A stretch of DNA of 64,000 nucleotides from Phyllobacterium myrsinacearum (GTDB lineage Bacteria > Pseudomonadota > Alphaproteobacteria > Rhizobiales > Rhizobiaceae): contig NZ_JACGXN010000002.1 of NCBI RefSeq assembly GCF_014138285.1, forward strand, positions 62,001 to 126,000. The letters run 5' to 3'. The number at the start of each line of letters is the position of its first letter. Position 1 is the stretch's first letter. Shown piece by piece: positions 8,317-16,146 of the stretch. The position numbers were made by a program, and so were the translations under genes. The notes under the pieces are model-generated. The model saw only the letters and a program-made list of their open reading frames with translations. It ran no database searches and was not told the origin of the DNA.

Positions 8317-9126
8317 TCACTCAGCCGCCAGTTTCTTGTTAAGAAAGAGGTTCCGTGTTCCTCTGGTCAGATCTGCCTTGACCGCAGGGAAGTCGCCGGG
8401 CGAAGTCCAGTATCGCAAGGTCACGGCAACGGAATCATCCGTAAGGTCGGAAGCAAATGCCTGCGGTGCGGGCTCCCGCAATATCCGCTTGTCACCTGCG
8501 GTCAGTTTGACCAGGCTTTTCTGGATCTGATCGACATCCTCGTCTGGACCGGCATTGATCGTGATGTCATTCCGCCGGACACCATTGCGCGTATAGTTCT
8601 TGACGGGCTGGGTCCATAGGGTTGAGTTCGGTGCCAAAACGTAAACACCATCCGCTGCCCGCAACCGGGTAGCAAACAGGCCGATTTCCTCCACAGTACC
8701 GGTCACACTGCCAACCTCGACGTACTCGCCAATACGCAGCGGCCGGAGAGCCAGAAGCATGATACCTGCCGCAATGTTCTGCAGCGTACCTTGCAGGGCG
8801 AGGCCAATGGCCAGACCAATTGCACCGATGGCAGCAATAACGGAGGCCGTCTGGATACCAAACTGGCCAAGCACCATCACGGTGACCAGACCAAGCACCG
8901 CATATCGTGCAATCTTTGAAAAGAAGCGGCGCAGCGTGAGGTCGAAGCCGCTAACCTGCCCCAGTCCCGCATACAGCCAACGTTCGACCAGTCCGGCAAC
9001 GATATAGCCGATCACCAGAAGCAATATGGCCCCGACCACGGAGAATGAGTAGGTAACGACCAGCGCACTGGCCTGATGAACACCGGTCTGGATGGCGGTA
9101 AAAGCATTTTGGGGATCAAGTTCCAT
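8317..9126 (-). CDS. Small-conductance mechanosensitive channel, MscS family
   Basis: ATG at 9126 is preceded by AAGGAG at 9 nt, giving 269 residues. There are three N-terminal helices. The pore helix TM3 is rich in Gly/Ala: IAAIGAIGLAIGLALQGTLQ, then NIAAGIMLL. The beta domain begins at RIGEYVEVGSVTGTVEEIGL. The size is near that of E. coli MscS (286). It opens under membrane tension and releases solutes at hypo-osmotic shock. An EcfG-like promoter is upstream, as for the neighbouring PepSY gene, so both probably belong to the stress regulon. Confidence 0.88.
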   Translation of the reverse strand: MELDPQNAFTAIQTGVHQASALVVTYSFSVVGAILLLVIGYIVAGLVERWLYAGLGQVSGFDLTLRRFFSKIARYAVLGLVTVMVLGQFGIQTASVIAAIGAIGLAIGLALQGTLQNIAAGIMLLALRPLRIGEYVEVGSVTGTVEEIGLFATRLRAADGVYVLAPNSTLWTQPVKNYTRNGVRRNDITINAGPDEDVDQIQKSLVKLTAGDKRILREPAPQAFASDLTDDSVAVTLRYWTSPGDFPAVKADLTRGTRNLFLNKKLAAE

Positions 9127-9160
9127 GAAGCATTTCTCCTTGTCAGGGACTGCAGGACAA

Positions 9161-9185
9161 AACTTTGGAGCATCGGGATGGTTCC
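9161..9185 (-). promoter_or_regulatory. Probable EcfG-type promoter of the MscS gene
   Basis: On the minus strand GGAAC (9185-9181) is followed after 16 nt by AGTT (9164-9161). This is one mismatch from GGAAC-N16-CGTT. It lies 35 bp upstream of the MscS start. Confidence 0.45.
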
Positions 9186-9427
9186 CCAATTAGCCCAACA
9201 ATGGATTTTGCATTCGTCCTGCCGCCCTCTTTCGAATACAGTCGTCGACACACTTTTGACAACGCTAGCGGTCGATATGCCATTTCAGGGCTTGCGCCGA
9301 AACCCACTGTCTGATTCTTTGCCGGATATAGGGGCAAGGAGCAACTTTGATTCTCCACGTGAGCCCCACCATAACATTACGTACCTGCACGCCGACAATG
9401 ACACCGGCCGGGAATAAGGATTGCACG
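9186..9427. other. Intergenic region between mscS and ftsZ
   Basis: The 301 bp between the two divergent starts hold the EcfG-like promoter near 9161-9185 and the ftsZ ribosome-binding site AAGGA (9416-9420). I see no further gene or strong repeat. Confidence 0.5.
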
Positions 9428-10462
9428 ATGTCAATTAACCTCAAGAAGCCGGAAATTTCCGAGATGAAACCGAATATCACGGTGTTCGGTGTCGGCGGAG
9501 GCGGCGGTAACGCGGTTAACAACATGATCCGCGAAAACCTGCAGGGAACTCAGTTCATCGTGGCCAACACGGATGCGCAGGCACTGGCCATGTCCAAGGC
9601 CAGCCGCCTGATTCAGCTTGGCGCGAATGTGACACAGGGTCTTGGCGCTGGCTCCCACCCGGAAATCGGACGGGCTGCAGCGGAAGAAAGCATCGACGAA
9701 ATCATGGACCATCTCGCCGGTACGCATATGTGCTTTGTGACCGCGGGTATGGGCGGCGGTACCGGAACGGGTGCCGCACCTGTTATAGCGCGTGCAGCCC
9801 GTTCGGCCGGTATCCTCACTGTTGGTGTCGTAACAAAACCGTTCTCCTTTGAAGGCACGCGCCGCATGCGCATGGCGGAGGAAGGGCTGGAAGAATTGCG
9901 TGACAGCGCTGATACACTGATCGTCATTCCCAATCAGAACCTTTTCCGCGTTGCCAATGCCAGCACCACGTTTGCCGATGCCTTTGCCACCGCTGATCGC
10001 GTGCTTTATTCCGGTGTTGCCTGCATTACCGATCTGATGGTGCGCGAAGGCCTGATCAATCTGGATTTTGCCGACGTGCGCTCCGTCATGCGTGACATGG
10101 GCCGCGCCATGATGGGCACAGGCGAAGGTTCGGGTGAAGGCCGCGCGCAGGCAGCTGCCGAAGCTGCAATTGCCAATCCGCTTCTGGATGTTGAATCCAT
10201 GAAGGGTGCCAAGGGCGTTCTGGTATCGATTTCCGGCGGCCGTGACATGACCCTGTTCGAGGTTGATGAAGCTGCGACCCGTATTCGCGAAGAAGTCGAC
10301 GATCAGGCCAACATTATCCTTGGTGCAACCTTCGACGATGCGTTGGAAGGTGTATTTCGGGTATCAGTGGTTGCAACCGGCATTGATGTTGCCCGTGCAG
10401 CGGCACTCTCGGATACCGGAATTCCCGGATCAGTCCTGCCAATGACCCGACGTCAAGCCTGA
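9428..10462 (+). CDS. Short FtsZ paralogue without C-terminal tail
   Basis: The 344-residue protein is a complete tubulin/FtsZ core: [14 protein letters not shown] near the N-terminus, the tubulin signature GGGTGTG (109-115), and the T7 synergy loop NLDFADV (211-217) with its catalytic Asp. It stops just after the core, at MTRRQA. The long linker and the conserved C-terminal peptide that binds FtsA and other partners are missing; the main FtsZ of Rhizobiales is over 550 residues. It corresponds in size to the non-essential short FtsZ1 of Sinorhizobium. It may co-polymerise with or modulate the main FtsZ. AAGGA at 9416-9420 supports ATG 9428. There is no ftsQA neighbour; it stands outside the dcw cluster. 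Confidence 0.85.
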   Translation: MSINLKKPEISEMKPNITVFGVGGGGGNAVNNMIRENLQGTQFIVANTDAQALAMSKASRLIQLGANVTQGLGAGSHPEIGRAAAEESIDEIMDHLAGTHMCFVTAGMGGGTGTGAAPVIARAARSAGILTVGVVTKPFSFEGTRRMRMAEEGLEELRDSADTLIVIPNQNLFRVANASTTFADAFATADRVLYSGVACITDLMVREGLINLDFADVRSVMRDMGRAMMGTGEGSGEGRAQAAAEAAIANPLLDVESMKGAKGVLVSISGGRDMTLFEVDEAATRIREEVDDQANIILGATFDDALEGVFRVSVVATGIDVARAAALSDTGIPGSVLPMTRRQA

Positions 10463-10582
10463 TTACACTATAAGTATATTTATCAAACACTTACAGTAAG
10501 TGTCTGTCGTATTGATGAAGCAGGGCAAATCGCATGATTTGCTGTTGAAGTTAAACGCACGCATTCTTCGCCGTCCAACCGG

Positions 10583-10616
10583 CCCGGTGCAGTATCGTTT
10601 CGGATGCTGCACCGGG
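10583..10616. terminator. Hairpin between convergent ftsZ and padR-like genes
   Basis: CCCGGTGCAG (10583-10592) and CTGCACCGGG (10607-10616) form a 10-bp GC-rich stem; part of the 14-nt loop can also pair. T-rich sequence follows on the plus strand only after about 14 nt, so termination efficiency is uncertain. Confidence 0.55.
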
Positions 10617-10626
10617 TGAACGGGCA

Positions 10627-11235
10627 TCAGTCTTTCTTTTTACCCGCTTCGATATCGAGCGCGGCTTGCTCGAGTATCTTTCGGACCCGATCCGCCTCTT
10701 CAGCATCCCAGCCATGGCTGTGCAGATGCAACGCCGTGCGAAGCGTATCCATCGCATGGGCGATCGCTTCCGGTGCGCGCTGTCCGGCCATGGAACGGGC
10801 GACCATACCCATCCGCGTGCGGACCGCATCAACGAGGTTCTTGTTCTCGGCCAGATAGGCAAGCCCTTCCTCGGTGATTGTGTAGAGCTTTTTGGAGCCC
10901 TCGCTCGCCGCTGCAGTGACCTGCCCAATTTCCTCAAGGAATGTCAGGGATGGATAAACCGAACCTGGGCTCGGTGCATAAGCGCCGCCGAACAGTTCCT
11001 CGATGTCCTTGATCAGCTCATAGCCATGCCGGGGTCGTTCGGCCACCAAAGCCAGCAGGACCAGACGCAGATCCCCTGATGCAAACACCCGGCCTCCTCC
11101 GCCTCGACGGCCAAAACGCCCGCCGCCGCCCGGACCATCGTGACCGCCGCCGTGACGGCCAAACCCACGCGCCATGCCGTGCAGAACTGCGCGTATGTCG
11201 CGCTCATCTCGTTCGTTGTGACAATTTCTAAACAT
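10627..11235 (-). CDS. PadR-family regulator with Gly/His-rich N-terminus (YqjI-like)
   Basis: The 202-residue protein has a disordered Gly/His/Arg-rich leader (residues about 20-50, GRHGGGHDGPGGGG) before a PadR winged helix: LRLVLLALVAERPRHGYELI ... YAPSPGSVYPSLTFLEE ... KKLYTITEEGLAYL. This resembles E. coli YqjI, whose His-rich segment senses nickel. Metal sensing is therefore plausible but inferred. A further HSHGW motif lies near the C-terminus. The upstream region has paired near-palindromes (11261-11309), possibly its operator; no other target is adjacent. Confidence 0.8.
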   Translation of the reverse strand: MFRNCHNERDERDIRAVLHGMARGFGRHGGGHDGPGGGGRFGRRGGGGRVFASGDLRLVLLALVAERPRHGYELIKDIEELFGGAYAPSPGSVYPSLTFLEEIGQVTAAASEGSKKLYTITEEGLAYLAENKNLVDAVRTRMGMVARSMAGQRAPEAIAHAMDTLRTALHLHSHGWDAEEADRVRKILEQAALDIEAGKKKD

Positions 11236-11260
11236 TCAATATTCTCCTTTCATGCACAAA

Positions 11261-11309
11261 CGATATATCTTTTGAGTCTATCTGTAAATACAAACTTCTA
11301 GATACATCG
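11261..11309. promoter_or_regulatory. Paired near-palindromes upstream of the PadR-like gene
   Basis: CGATATATC (11261-11269) and GATACATCG (11301-11309) are inverted copies matching at 8 of 9 positions, 31 nt apart, just upstream of the start at 11235. The region is AT-rich. This is a candidate autoregulatory operator. Confidence 0.4.
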
Positions 11310-11422
11310 AGTATGTGCACCGCAAAGGATGCTATGTGCATGATTGTTACGGAGAAAATGATGCGGCGCGTGTAGCAGAATGCTTATGAAGCCCGGCAGT
11401 GCATCTCTTCCACGTTAAGATC

Positions 11423-11671
11423 TCAGCGCTTCTGTCGATCGATCTCTTTCGCTTCCTGGCGTGTGATGCCGATATCGGCGAGCAGATGATCGCTGAGTTT
11501 ACTGACGCGCTGCCCATCTGTTCCCTCTGTCCGGTAGCGCACGGTGCTCCAGATGACAGTCAGAGTTTTTCTCAACGACTGTACGAAGGCATCGCCGTTT
11601 TGCCGCCAATCGCTATTACTGGGTTTGTCGATTTTATTTAATAGTAGACCAGTCGTCTTTACACTAGACAT
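11423..11671 (-). CDS. Small DUF1127 protein
   Basis: This 82-residue protein ends with the DUF1127 pattern RVSKLSDHLLADIGITRQEA and a basic tail. DUF1127 proteins are small Arg-rich proteins; in Rhizobiales some affect phosphate/carbon metabolism and RNA turnover. The first 35 residues are not part of the domain. The start overlaps a copy of the TetR operator, so a later non-ATG start is possible. It lies 10 bp downstream of the TetR gene on the same strand. Confidence 0.65.
   Translation of the reverse strand: MSSVKTTGLLLNKIDKPSNSDWRQNGDAFVQSLRKTLTVIWSTVRYRTEGTDGQRVSKLSDHLLADIGITRQEAKEIDRQKR
11645..11658. promoter_or_regulatory. Second copy of the TetR-type operator
   Basis: TAGACCAGTCGTCT here is identical to the first 14 bp of the site at 12283-12297. 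It lies inside the first codons of the DUF1127 reading frame. Confidence 0.5.
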
Positions 11672-11681
11672 GATAAATCTC

Positions 11682-12272
11682 CTAAGCGTGGTTTGTAAGC
11701 AAACAATCGAGAGTCATGGTGGTGAAGCGCTGCAATGGTGCAATGCTGCCTTCCGTCTTCATGCGAACAAGGGCGCCTTCATAGGCGTCAATCAGAAACG
11801 CCGCCGTTTCATCGGGATCGAGATGCGAAGGCAGCTCGCCCTGCTCCCGCGCTTCCCGTAGAACCTGCTGGAAATCGCGCTGCCAAGCAGCAAATGCAAG
11901 GTGCAGTTCACGCCGCAGGACATCGCTATGCGCCGCGATCGATTGGGCAAGATTGCCGAGCAGACAGCCGCCAATCGGATCTTCCCGGGCATATTCCTGT
12001 TCGTGATAGGCAAAGTAGGTGCGCAAACGCTGCAATGGCGACTGGCCCTTGTCGGTCAGCATACGGGTACGGACAAGCTGATTGTCTTCCGTATAGGAAA
12101 CAAGGACAGCCGCAACAAATTCCTCTTTGCTCGCAAAGAAGTGGTAAAATGATCCCTTTGGGACCCCCGCGGCCTTGAGGATTGGCCCTATACCGGCTCC
12201 TTCATAACCATGTGAGAGGAGAGCTTTCTGCCCCTCGTCAATCAGTACAGCGCGTGTGTCAATTTTGCTCAT
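11682..12272 (-). CDS. TetR/AcrR-family regulator
   Basis: The 196-residue protein has a TetR helix-turn-helix (residues about 8-55: GAGIGPILKAAGVPKGSFYH, then HFASKEEF). Its C-terminal ligand domain contains GGCLLGNLAQSIA, as in the AcuR/NemR-like group that responds to electrophiles. A palindrome 11 bp upstream of the start (12283-12297) is the likely autoregulatory operator. The ligand is not predictable. The usual target for this group, an oxidoreductase, is not directly adjacent, though the SDR at 13456 is near. Confidence 0.85.
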   Translation of the reverse strand: MSKIDTRAVLIDEGQKALLSHGYEGAGIGPILKAAGVPKGSFYHFFASKEEFVAAVLVSYTEDNQLVRTRMLTDKGQSPLQRLRTYFAYHEQEYAREDPIGGCLLGNLAQSIAAHSDVLRRELHLAFAAWQRDFQQVLREAREQGELPSHLDPDETAAFLIDAYEGALVRMKTEGSIAPLQRFTTMTLDCLLTNHA

Positions 12273-12282
12273 GTCAAGAGAA

Positions 12283-12297
12283 TAGACCAGTCGTCTA
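12283..12297. promoter_or_regulatory. TetR-family operator
   Basis: TAGAC-CAGTC-GTCTA is a 15-bp inverted repeat immediately upstream of the TetR start. It resembles NemR-type TAGACC...GGTCTA sites. A 14-bp identical copy lies at 11645-11658. Confidence 0.6.
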
Positions 12298-12408
12298 GTA
12301 AAGTCAAGTTTTCGGTGACTCCGGCAAATCCACTTGAATTGGGATCGGAAAATACCAAAAATCTGAGGCAGGCAGCACTGAGCAGCAAACCATCATGCCT
12401 CGCAAACT

Positions 12409-13353
12409 TTAGTTGAGAGCGGCTTCCCGGGCATTGCGCCGGATAACCTGTGGCGGCTGCCCGAAAGCCCGGAGAAATGCCCGGCGCATGCGCTCCCGGT
12501 CTGCAAACCCTGTTTCCTGCGCAACTGTGTCAATGGGCAGCCGCCCCTGCTCCATCATCAGACGCGCCGCTTCTACGCGAAGGTTCTCAACGGCTTTGGC
12601 AGGCGATTGACCGGTCTCCGCCTTGAATGCACGACTGAACTGCCGGGGGCTGAGATGGGCGGCATCTGCAAGTTGCTCCACGGAAAGCGCCGTCTGCAGG
12701 TTGCGCTTGGCGTAAGCAAGCGCACTTTGAATGCGATCGGACTTGGGTTCGAGTTCGAGAAGGGTTGAGAACTGCGATTGGCCGCCCGCGCGCCTGTGAT
12801 AGATAACGAGGCTCTTCGCCACGTTTCTCGCGATGTCGATACCCAGATCCTTCTCAACCATCGCAAGTGCCAAATCCAGTCCGGCACTCATTCCGGCCGA
12901 TGTCCAGACGGCCCCGTCCACGATGAAGATTCGATCTTCCTCCACCTTGATAGATGGGAAAGCGGAACGCAGATCACGCGCATAGAGCCAATGCGTGGTT
13001 GCCCGGCGCCCGTCCAGGATGCCCGCTTCAGCCAACACAAACGCGCCGGTGCAGATGGATGCAACGCGGCGGGCGCGGGTCATGCCTCTTTGCATGAAGG
13101 CGATCAGGCCGGGTGTGGTCGGCGCGATGCCGGTGCCGCCACCGACGATGAGCGTATCGAAGGCTGAATCATCAAAGGGCTCCGTCTGCATCGCCAATCC
13201 GATAGAATTGCGGATGACTCCGCCCGTTTCCGACAGCAGATGCACATCATAGATGGCCTCACCTGCCGCTATATTGGCAAACTCGAAAACTGATGCCGCC
13301 GTTAGGCTCATCATTTGAAAGTCGGGAAAAACCACAAAACCGATACGCTGCAT
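12409..13353 (-). CDS. GlxA-type AraC-family regulator with DJ-1/PfpI domain
   Basis: The 314-residue product starts MQRIGFVVFPDFQMM (ATG 13351-13353). Residues 1-190 are a DJ-1/PfpI fold with VASICTGAFVLAEAGIL, the nucleophile-elbow Cys, and a THWLYARDL segment. Residues about 215-310 are an AraC double helix-turn-helix: LSVEQLADAAHLSPRQFSRA ... TGFADRERMRRAFLRAFG. It is divergent from a short-chain dehydrogenase. The interval contains a 9-bp-arm palindrome (13361-13395), so the regulator probably controls both genes. The inducer is unknown. Confidence 0.87.
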   Translation of the reverse strand: MQRIGFVVFPDFQMMSLTAASVFEFANIAAGEAIYDVHLLSETGGVIRNSIGLAMQTEPFDDSAFDTLIVGGGTGIAPTTPGLIAFMQRGMTRARRVASICTGAFVLAEAGILDGRRATTHWLYARDLRSAFPSIKVEEDRIFIVDGAVWTSAGMSAGLDLALAMVEKDLGIDIARNVAKSLVIYHRRAGGQSQFSTLLELEPKSDRIQSALAYAKRNLQTALSVEQLADAAHLSPRQFSRAFKAETGQSPAKAVENLRVEAARLMMEQGRLPIDTVAQETGFADRERMRRAFLRAFGQPPQVIRRNAREAALN

Positions 13354-13360
13354 GACGGCA

Positions 13361-13395
13361 CGTCCTAAAAGGTTGCATATATGACATTTAGGACG
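13361..13395. promoter_or_regulatory. Divergent operator between glxA-like and SDR genes
   Basis: CGTCCTAAA (13361-13369) and TTTAGGACG (13387-13395) are perfect inverted 9-mers with 17 nt between them, 7 bp upstream of the glxA-like start. It is a good candidate binding site for that regulator. Confidence 0.6.
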
Positions 13396-13455
13396 GAACG
13401 CCGGCGTTGTAAAGTGCTGCTCACAGTCAACATCAAACACAAAAGGAGAATGACA

Positions 13456-14271
13456 ATGAGCACGACCCCAAGCAAAGGCACTGCCCTGATAACCGGAGCA
13501 TCCTCAGGCATAGGCGCAATCTATGCGGACCGCCTCGCCCGGCGGGGCTACGATCTGATCCTGGTTGCCAGAAATCGCGGACGTCTGGACAGCCTTGCCA
13601 AACGATTGACAACCGAAGCCGGTCGCTCGGTTGAAGCAGTGGGTGCCGACCTCAATGACAAGGCTGATCTTGCGCGCGTCGAGACCATTCTGAAAACTGA
13701 CGCCAGCATCACATTGCTGGTCAACAATGCGGGCGTTGGCGCGACGAAGCCGCTTCTGGACACGGATATTGATAGTCTGGACAGCCTCATTACCCTTAAC
13801 GTCACCGCGCTGACCCGGCTGACCTACGCGGCGGTTCCCGGCTTTGTTGCCCGGGGAAACGGCGCGATCATCAATATTTCCTCCATCGTCGCTGTTTCAC
13901 CGGAAGCCCTTAATGGGGTTTACGGAGGGAGCAAGGCCTTCGTTCTTGCCTTTAGCCAGTCATTGAAACACGAACTTTCTGATAAAGGCATACGGGTCCA
14001 CGTTGTGCTTCCCGGAGCCACGGCCACAGATTTCTGGCAACTCGCGGGATTGCCGGTCGAACATTTGCCGGAAACAATTGTCATGCGCAGCGAAGATCTG
14101 GTGGATGCCGCTCTTGCGGGCCTCGATCAGGGCGAATTCGTTACCATTCCATCACTGCCCGATGCAGCGGACTGGGACCGGTACGAGCAGGCGCGCGCTA
14201 TCCTTGCTCCTAATCTTTCACGCCAGGAGCCTGCAGTCAGGTACGGCATCACACTACATGCCGCCGCATAA
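13456..14271 (+). CDS. Short-chain dehydrogenase/reductase
   Basis: The 271-residue classical SDR has the TGASSGIG cofactor motif (13-20), NNAG (90-93), catalytic Ser in IINISSIVAV (about 142-143), and Y156-x3-K160 (YGGSK). No acidic residue follows the second strand; VARNRGRL suggests NADP preference. ATG 13456 lies 7 nt after AAGGAG (13443-13448); an ATG at 13450 is too close. Substrate unknown. It is divergent from, and probably controlled by, the GlxA-like regulator. A strong terminator follows. Confidence 0.87.
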   Translation: MSTTPSKGTALITGASSGIGAIYADRLARRGYDLILVARNRGRLDSLAKRLTTEAGRSVEAVGADLNDKADLARVETILKTDASITLLVNNAGVGATKPLLDTDIDSLDSLITLNVTALTRLTYAAVPGFVARGNGAIINISSIVAVSPEALNGVYGGSKAFVLAFSQSLKHELSDKGIRVHVVLPGATATDFWQLAGLPVEHLPETIVMRSEDLVDAALAGLDQGEFVTIPSLPDAADWDRYEQARAILAPNLSRQEPAVRYGITLHAAA

Positions 14272-14279
14272 TAAAAATA

Positions 14280-14312
14280 AAGCGCCAGCTGCATGGCTGG
14301 CGCTCTCTATTT
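14280..14312 (+). terminator. Rho-independent terminator after the SDR gene
   Basis: AGCGCCAGC (14280-14288), loop TGCATG, GCTGGCGCT (14295-14303), then a T-rich run to 14312. Confidence 0.88.
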
Positions 14313-14335
14313 TTGCGACACAGCGCTTGTCTGAA

Positions 14336-14830
14336 CTACTTATGCCTGTCGGACGAGGCAACCCGCGAGAATCTGCGAGCCAAATTCTGGTTGCTTGCCG
14401 CCAAATTGGGCGCGTTTTCTGATGATCTGCGCAAATTACGTTCGCTGTCGAATTGCATCACGGACAGCGCAATACCCACGGATGGCTTGCACCGTCCATG
14501 CAGTGCAGCCAGAAGAATTTCGCGACCCGAGAAAAACCTGCTCAAATCGTGGTTGGACAGATAATCGTCCACGGCAGCATGTGCAGTGAGGAAGGCCGAC
14601 TTCCACACTTCCATGATCTCGCCATGGAGAGCCACGGCAAGGCGCCAGCGCTCGTAACGTTCCCCGGCGTTCCTTGCATCCCGATAAGCGTCCAGACGCT
14701 GCAGCAATTCGTCGCACAGTGCTGCCAGCGGGCTGATTTTCTTTTGAATGACAGACTCTGCGCCCTGGATCAGTTTTACTGTTTCCGGGTCAGTATCCAT
14801 ATGCTGGGGGCTAGCCCAATTGCTCGGCAT
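14336..14830 (-). CDS. Unknown protein
   Basis: I do not recognise this 164-residue protein (start MPSNWAS at 14830; an ATG at 14800, MDTDPETV, is also possible). It looks soluble and mostly helical, with an N-terminal stretch rich in Leu/Ala/Arg (SPLAALCDELLQRLDAYRDA) and a conserved-looking core (WRLAVALHGEIMEVW, DDYLSNHDLSRFFSG). The last 35 residues are Asn/Ser/Arg-rich and probably disordered. The next gene on the same strand, also unknown, ends 108 bp upstream of it. Confidence 0.5.
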   Translation of the reverse strand: MPSNWASPQHMDTDPETVKLIQGAESVIQKKISPLAALCDELLQRLDAYRDARNAGERYERWRLAVALHGEIMEVWKSAFLTAHAAVDDYLSNHDLSRFFSGREILLAALHGRCKPSVGIALSVMQFDSERNLRRSSENAPNLAASNQNLARRFSRVASSDRHK

Positions 14831-14938
14831 GGTTGTTGATTCCCACGAAAATATCAGTACCTGAAGACATCTCTGCCTGCGTAATACGGCCCCGCCCAAC
14901 CAGATTGGGACGCGATTTTACGCAGGTACCCGTTTGAT

Positions 14939-15343
14939 TTATTGGCATTCCGACTGTGGTTGCGCGATCAGTGTCTGCAGAATTGAGAACAGTTCGTATT
15001 TGTCCAAGCTGTCATCGTCCTCCAGCAGAAGAGAACAGATATGCTGGGTCTTCGCCGCAAATTCTTCCAACGTATTCGCTGGATGCCTTAAAACGGCAAC
15101 GCGGGCATGGTGTTCCGCATCCGTTGCCACTGCAAGACGTCTGTCAAATGCCGCATTGTCCTGTCCAAAATCCACGCAATCGGTGCATGTCCGGACAATC
15201 CATTGCAATTCGCGTCTGGAATTTCTGTGCCGCTCAAGCACAGCTGCAATCGAAGGAACGCGTTCGGCAGAATCAACCCGGACACCATCGATAGTAATGA
15301 CAGCCAAAGTCACGCCATAAATCCTCTTGATGCAAATCGGCAC
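14939..15343 (-). CDS. Unknown small protein
   Basis: I do not recognise this 134-residue soluble protein. It starts near ITIDGVRVDSAERVPSIAA and has an acidic helical C-terminus (LLLEDDDSLDKYELF). CTDCVDFG contains a Cys-x2-Cys pair. No domain is obvious. It is divergent from the response regulator at 15490 with a perfect 12-bp-arm hairpin between them, so it may belong to the same regulatory unit. Confidence 0.5.
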   Translation of the reverse strand: MPICIKRIYGVTLAVITIDGVRVDSAERVPSIAAVLERHRNSRRELQWIVRTCTDCVDFGQDNAAFDRRLAVATDAEHHARVAVLRHPANTLEEFAAKTQHICSLLLEDDDSLDKYELFSILQTLIAQPQSECQ

Positions 15344-15384
15344 CGTTCGCGTTTCGGTCGGAACACTATGCCGTTATGCCAAGA

Positions 15385-15412
15385 AAAATAGGGACAACCC
15401 TGTCCCTATTTT
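15385..15412. promoter_or_regulatory. Perfect inverted repeat between divergent genes
   Basis: AAAATAGGGACA (15385-15396), loop ACCC, TGTCCCTATTTT (15401-15412). The stem ends in a T-run on both strands like a bidirectional terminator, but it lies in a divergent promoter region. An operator or an early attenuator is therefore more likely. Confidence 0.55.
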
Positions 15413-15489
15413 GCTCTTTGTAGAAATCGCACTACTCTCTGAGCGCCGATGCTGTCAGCATGGCAAGGTGGCGTGCAACGGGAGTACGC

Positions 15490-16146
15490 GTGAGGGCGAT
15501 GGCGGAACAAACGTCGAAGCATACACATGTGCTGATCATAGAAGATCAGCATCTGATGAGACTGGCCTTGATTCATGAATTGCAGGCAGCCTTGCCTGCG
15601 TCCATTGTTCACGGCGCAGCCAACATAACTATTGCGCTGGATCTGCTGGAAACACACCAATTCGATCTTGTGGTAATTGATCCGGGCCTTCCGGGCTACG
15701 ATCCAAAATCACAGGATGATCGCTTTGATGTCGTGCAGGTTGTCATAGAACTGTCACCTGACGCCATTCATTTTGTGGTCACAGGTTCTGATACGGATGA
15801 AGAATGGGAACACTGCCAGAAACTCGGCGTTGTCGGCTATCTGGCCAAGAACAATATAAGGCCCGGAGCGTTGGTCGACGTGCTGCAGGAGGTGGCAGAA
15901 CGTGGACACAGCGTCAGGCTTTCAAACGAAACGACGGCTCCCCCCGAATTCTATCATTCGGGTCTCACACCACGCGAACAGGAAATACTCGGCTGGATGC
16001 GGCAACGACCGTCTGGAATCAGCCGCAAGGAAATATATGAACAGCTCGGGGACCGCTTTGATATCGATGCTGCATCGGCAGAAAAATACTATAAACGTGC
16101 ACGTGCAAAGCTTTTAAAAACCGGGCTCCTACCAAAGGGGTTATGA
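15490..16146 (+). CDS. Response regulator with C-terminal helix-turn-helix
   Basis: The receiver domain (about 125 residues) has the acidic pair in LIIEDQHLM, the phosphoacceptor Asp in VVIDPGLPGYD, and a Lys in GYLAKNN. The C-terminal part, LTPREQEILGWMRQRPSGIS, then RKEIYEQLGDRFDIDAASAE and KYYKRARAKLL, is a LuxR/sigma4-like DNA-binding region with an unusually long turn. A GTG at 15490 with GGGAG upstream is the preferred start; ATG 15499 is an alternative. Its stop overlaps the ATG of the next gene (ATGA), showing translational coupling to the periplasmic protein and kinase that follow. Confidence 0.8.
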   Translation: MRAMAEQTSKHTHVLIIEDQHLMRLALIHELQAALPASIVHGAANITIALDLLETHQFDLVVIDPGLPGYDPKSQDDRFDVVQVVIELSPDAIHFVVTGSDTDEEWEHCQKLGVVGYLAKNNIRPGALVDVLQEVAERGHSVRLSNETTAPPEFYHSGLTPREQEILGWMRQRPSGISRKEIYEQLGDRFDIDAASAEKYYKRARAKLLKTGLLPKGL

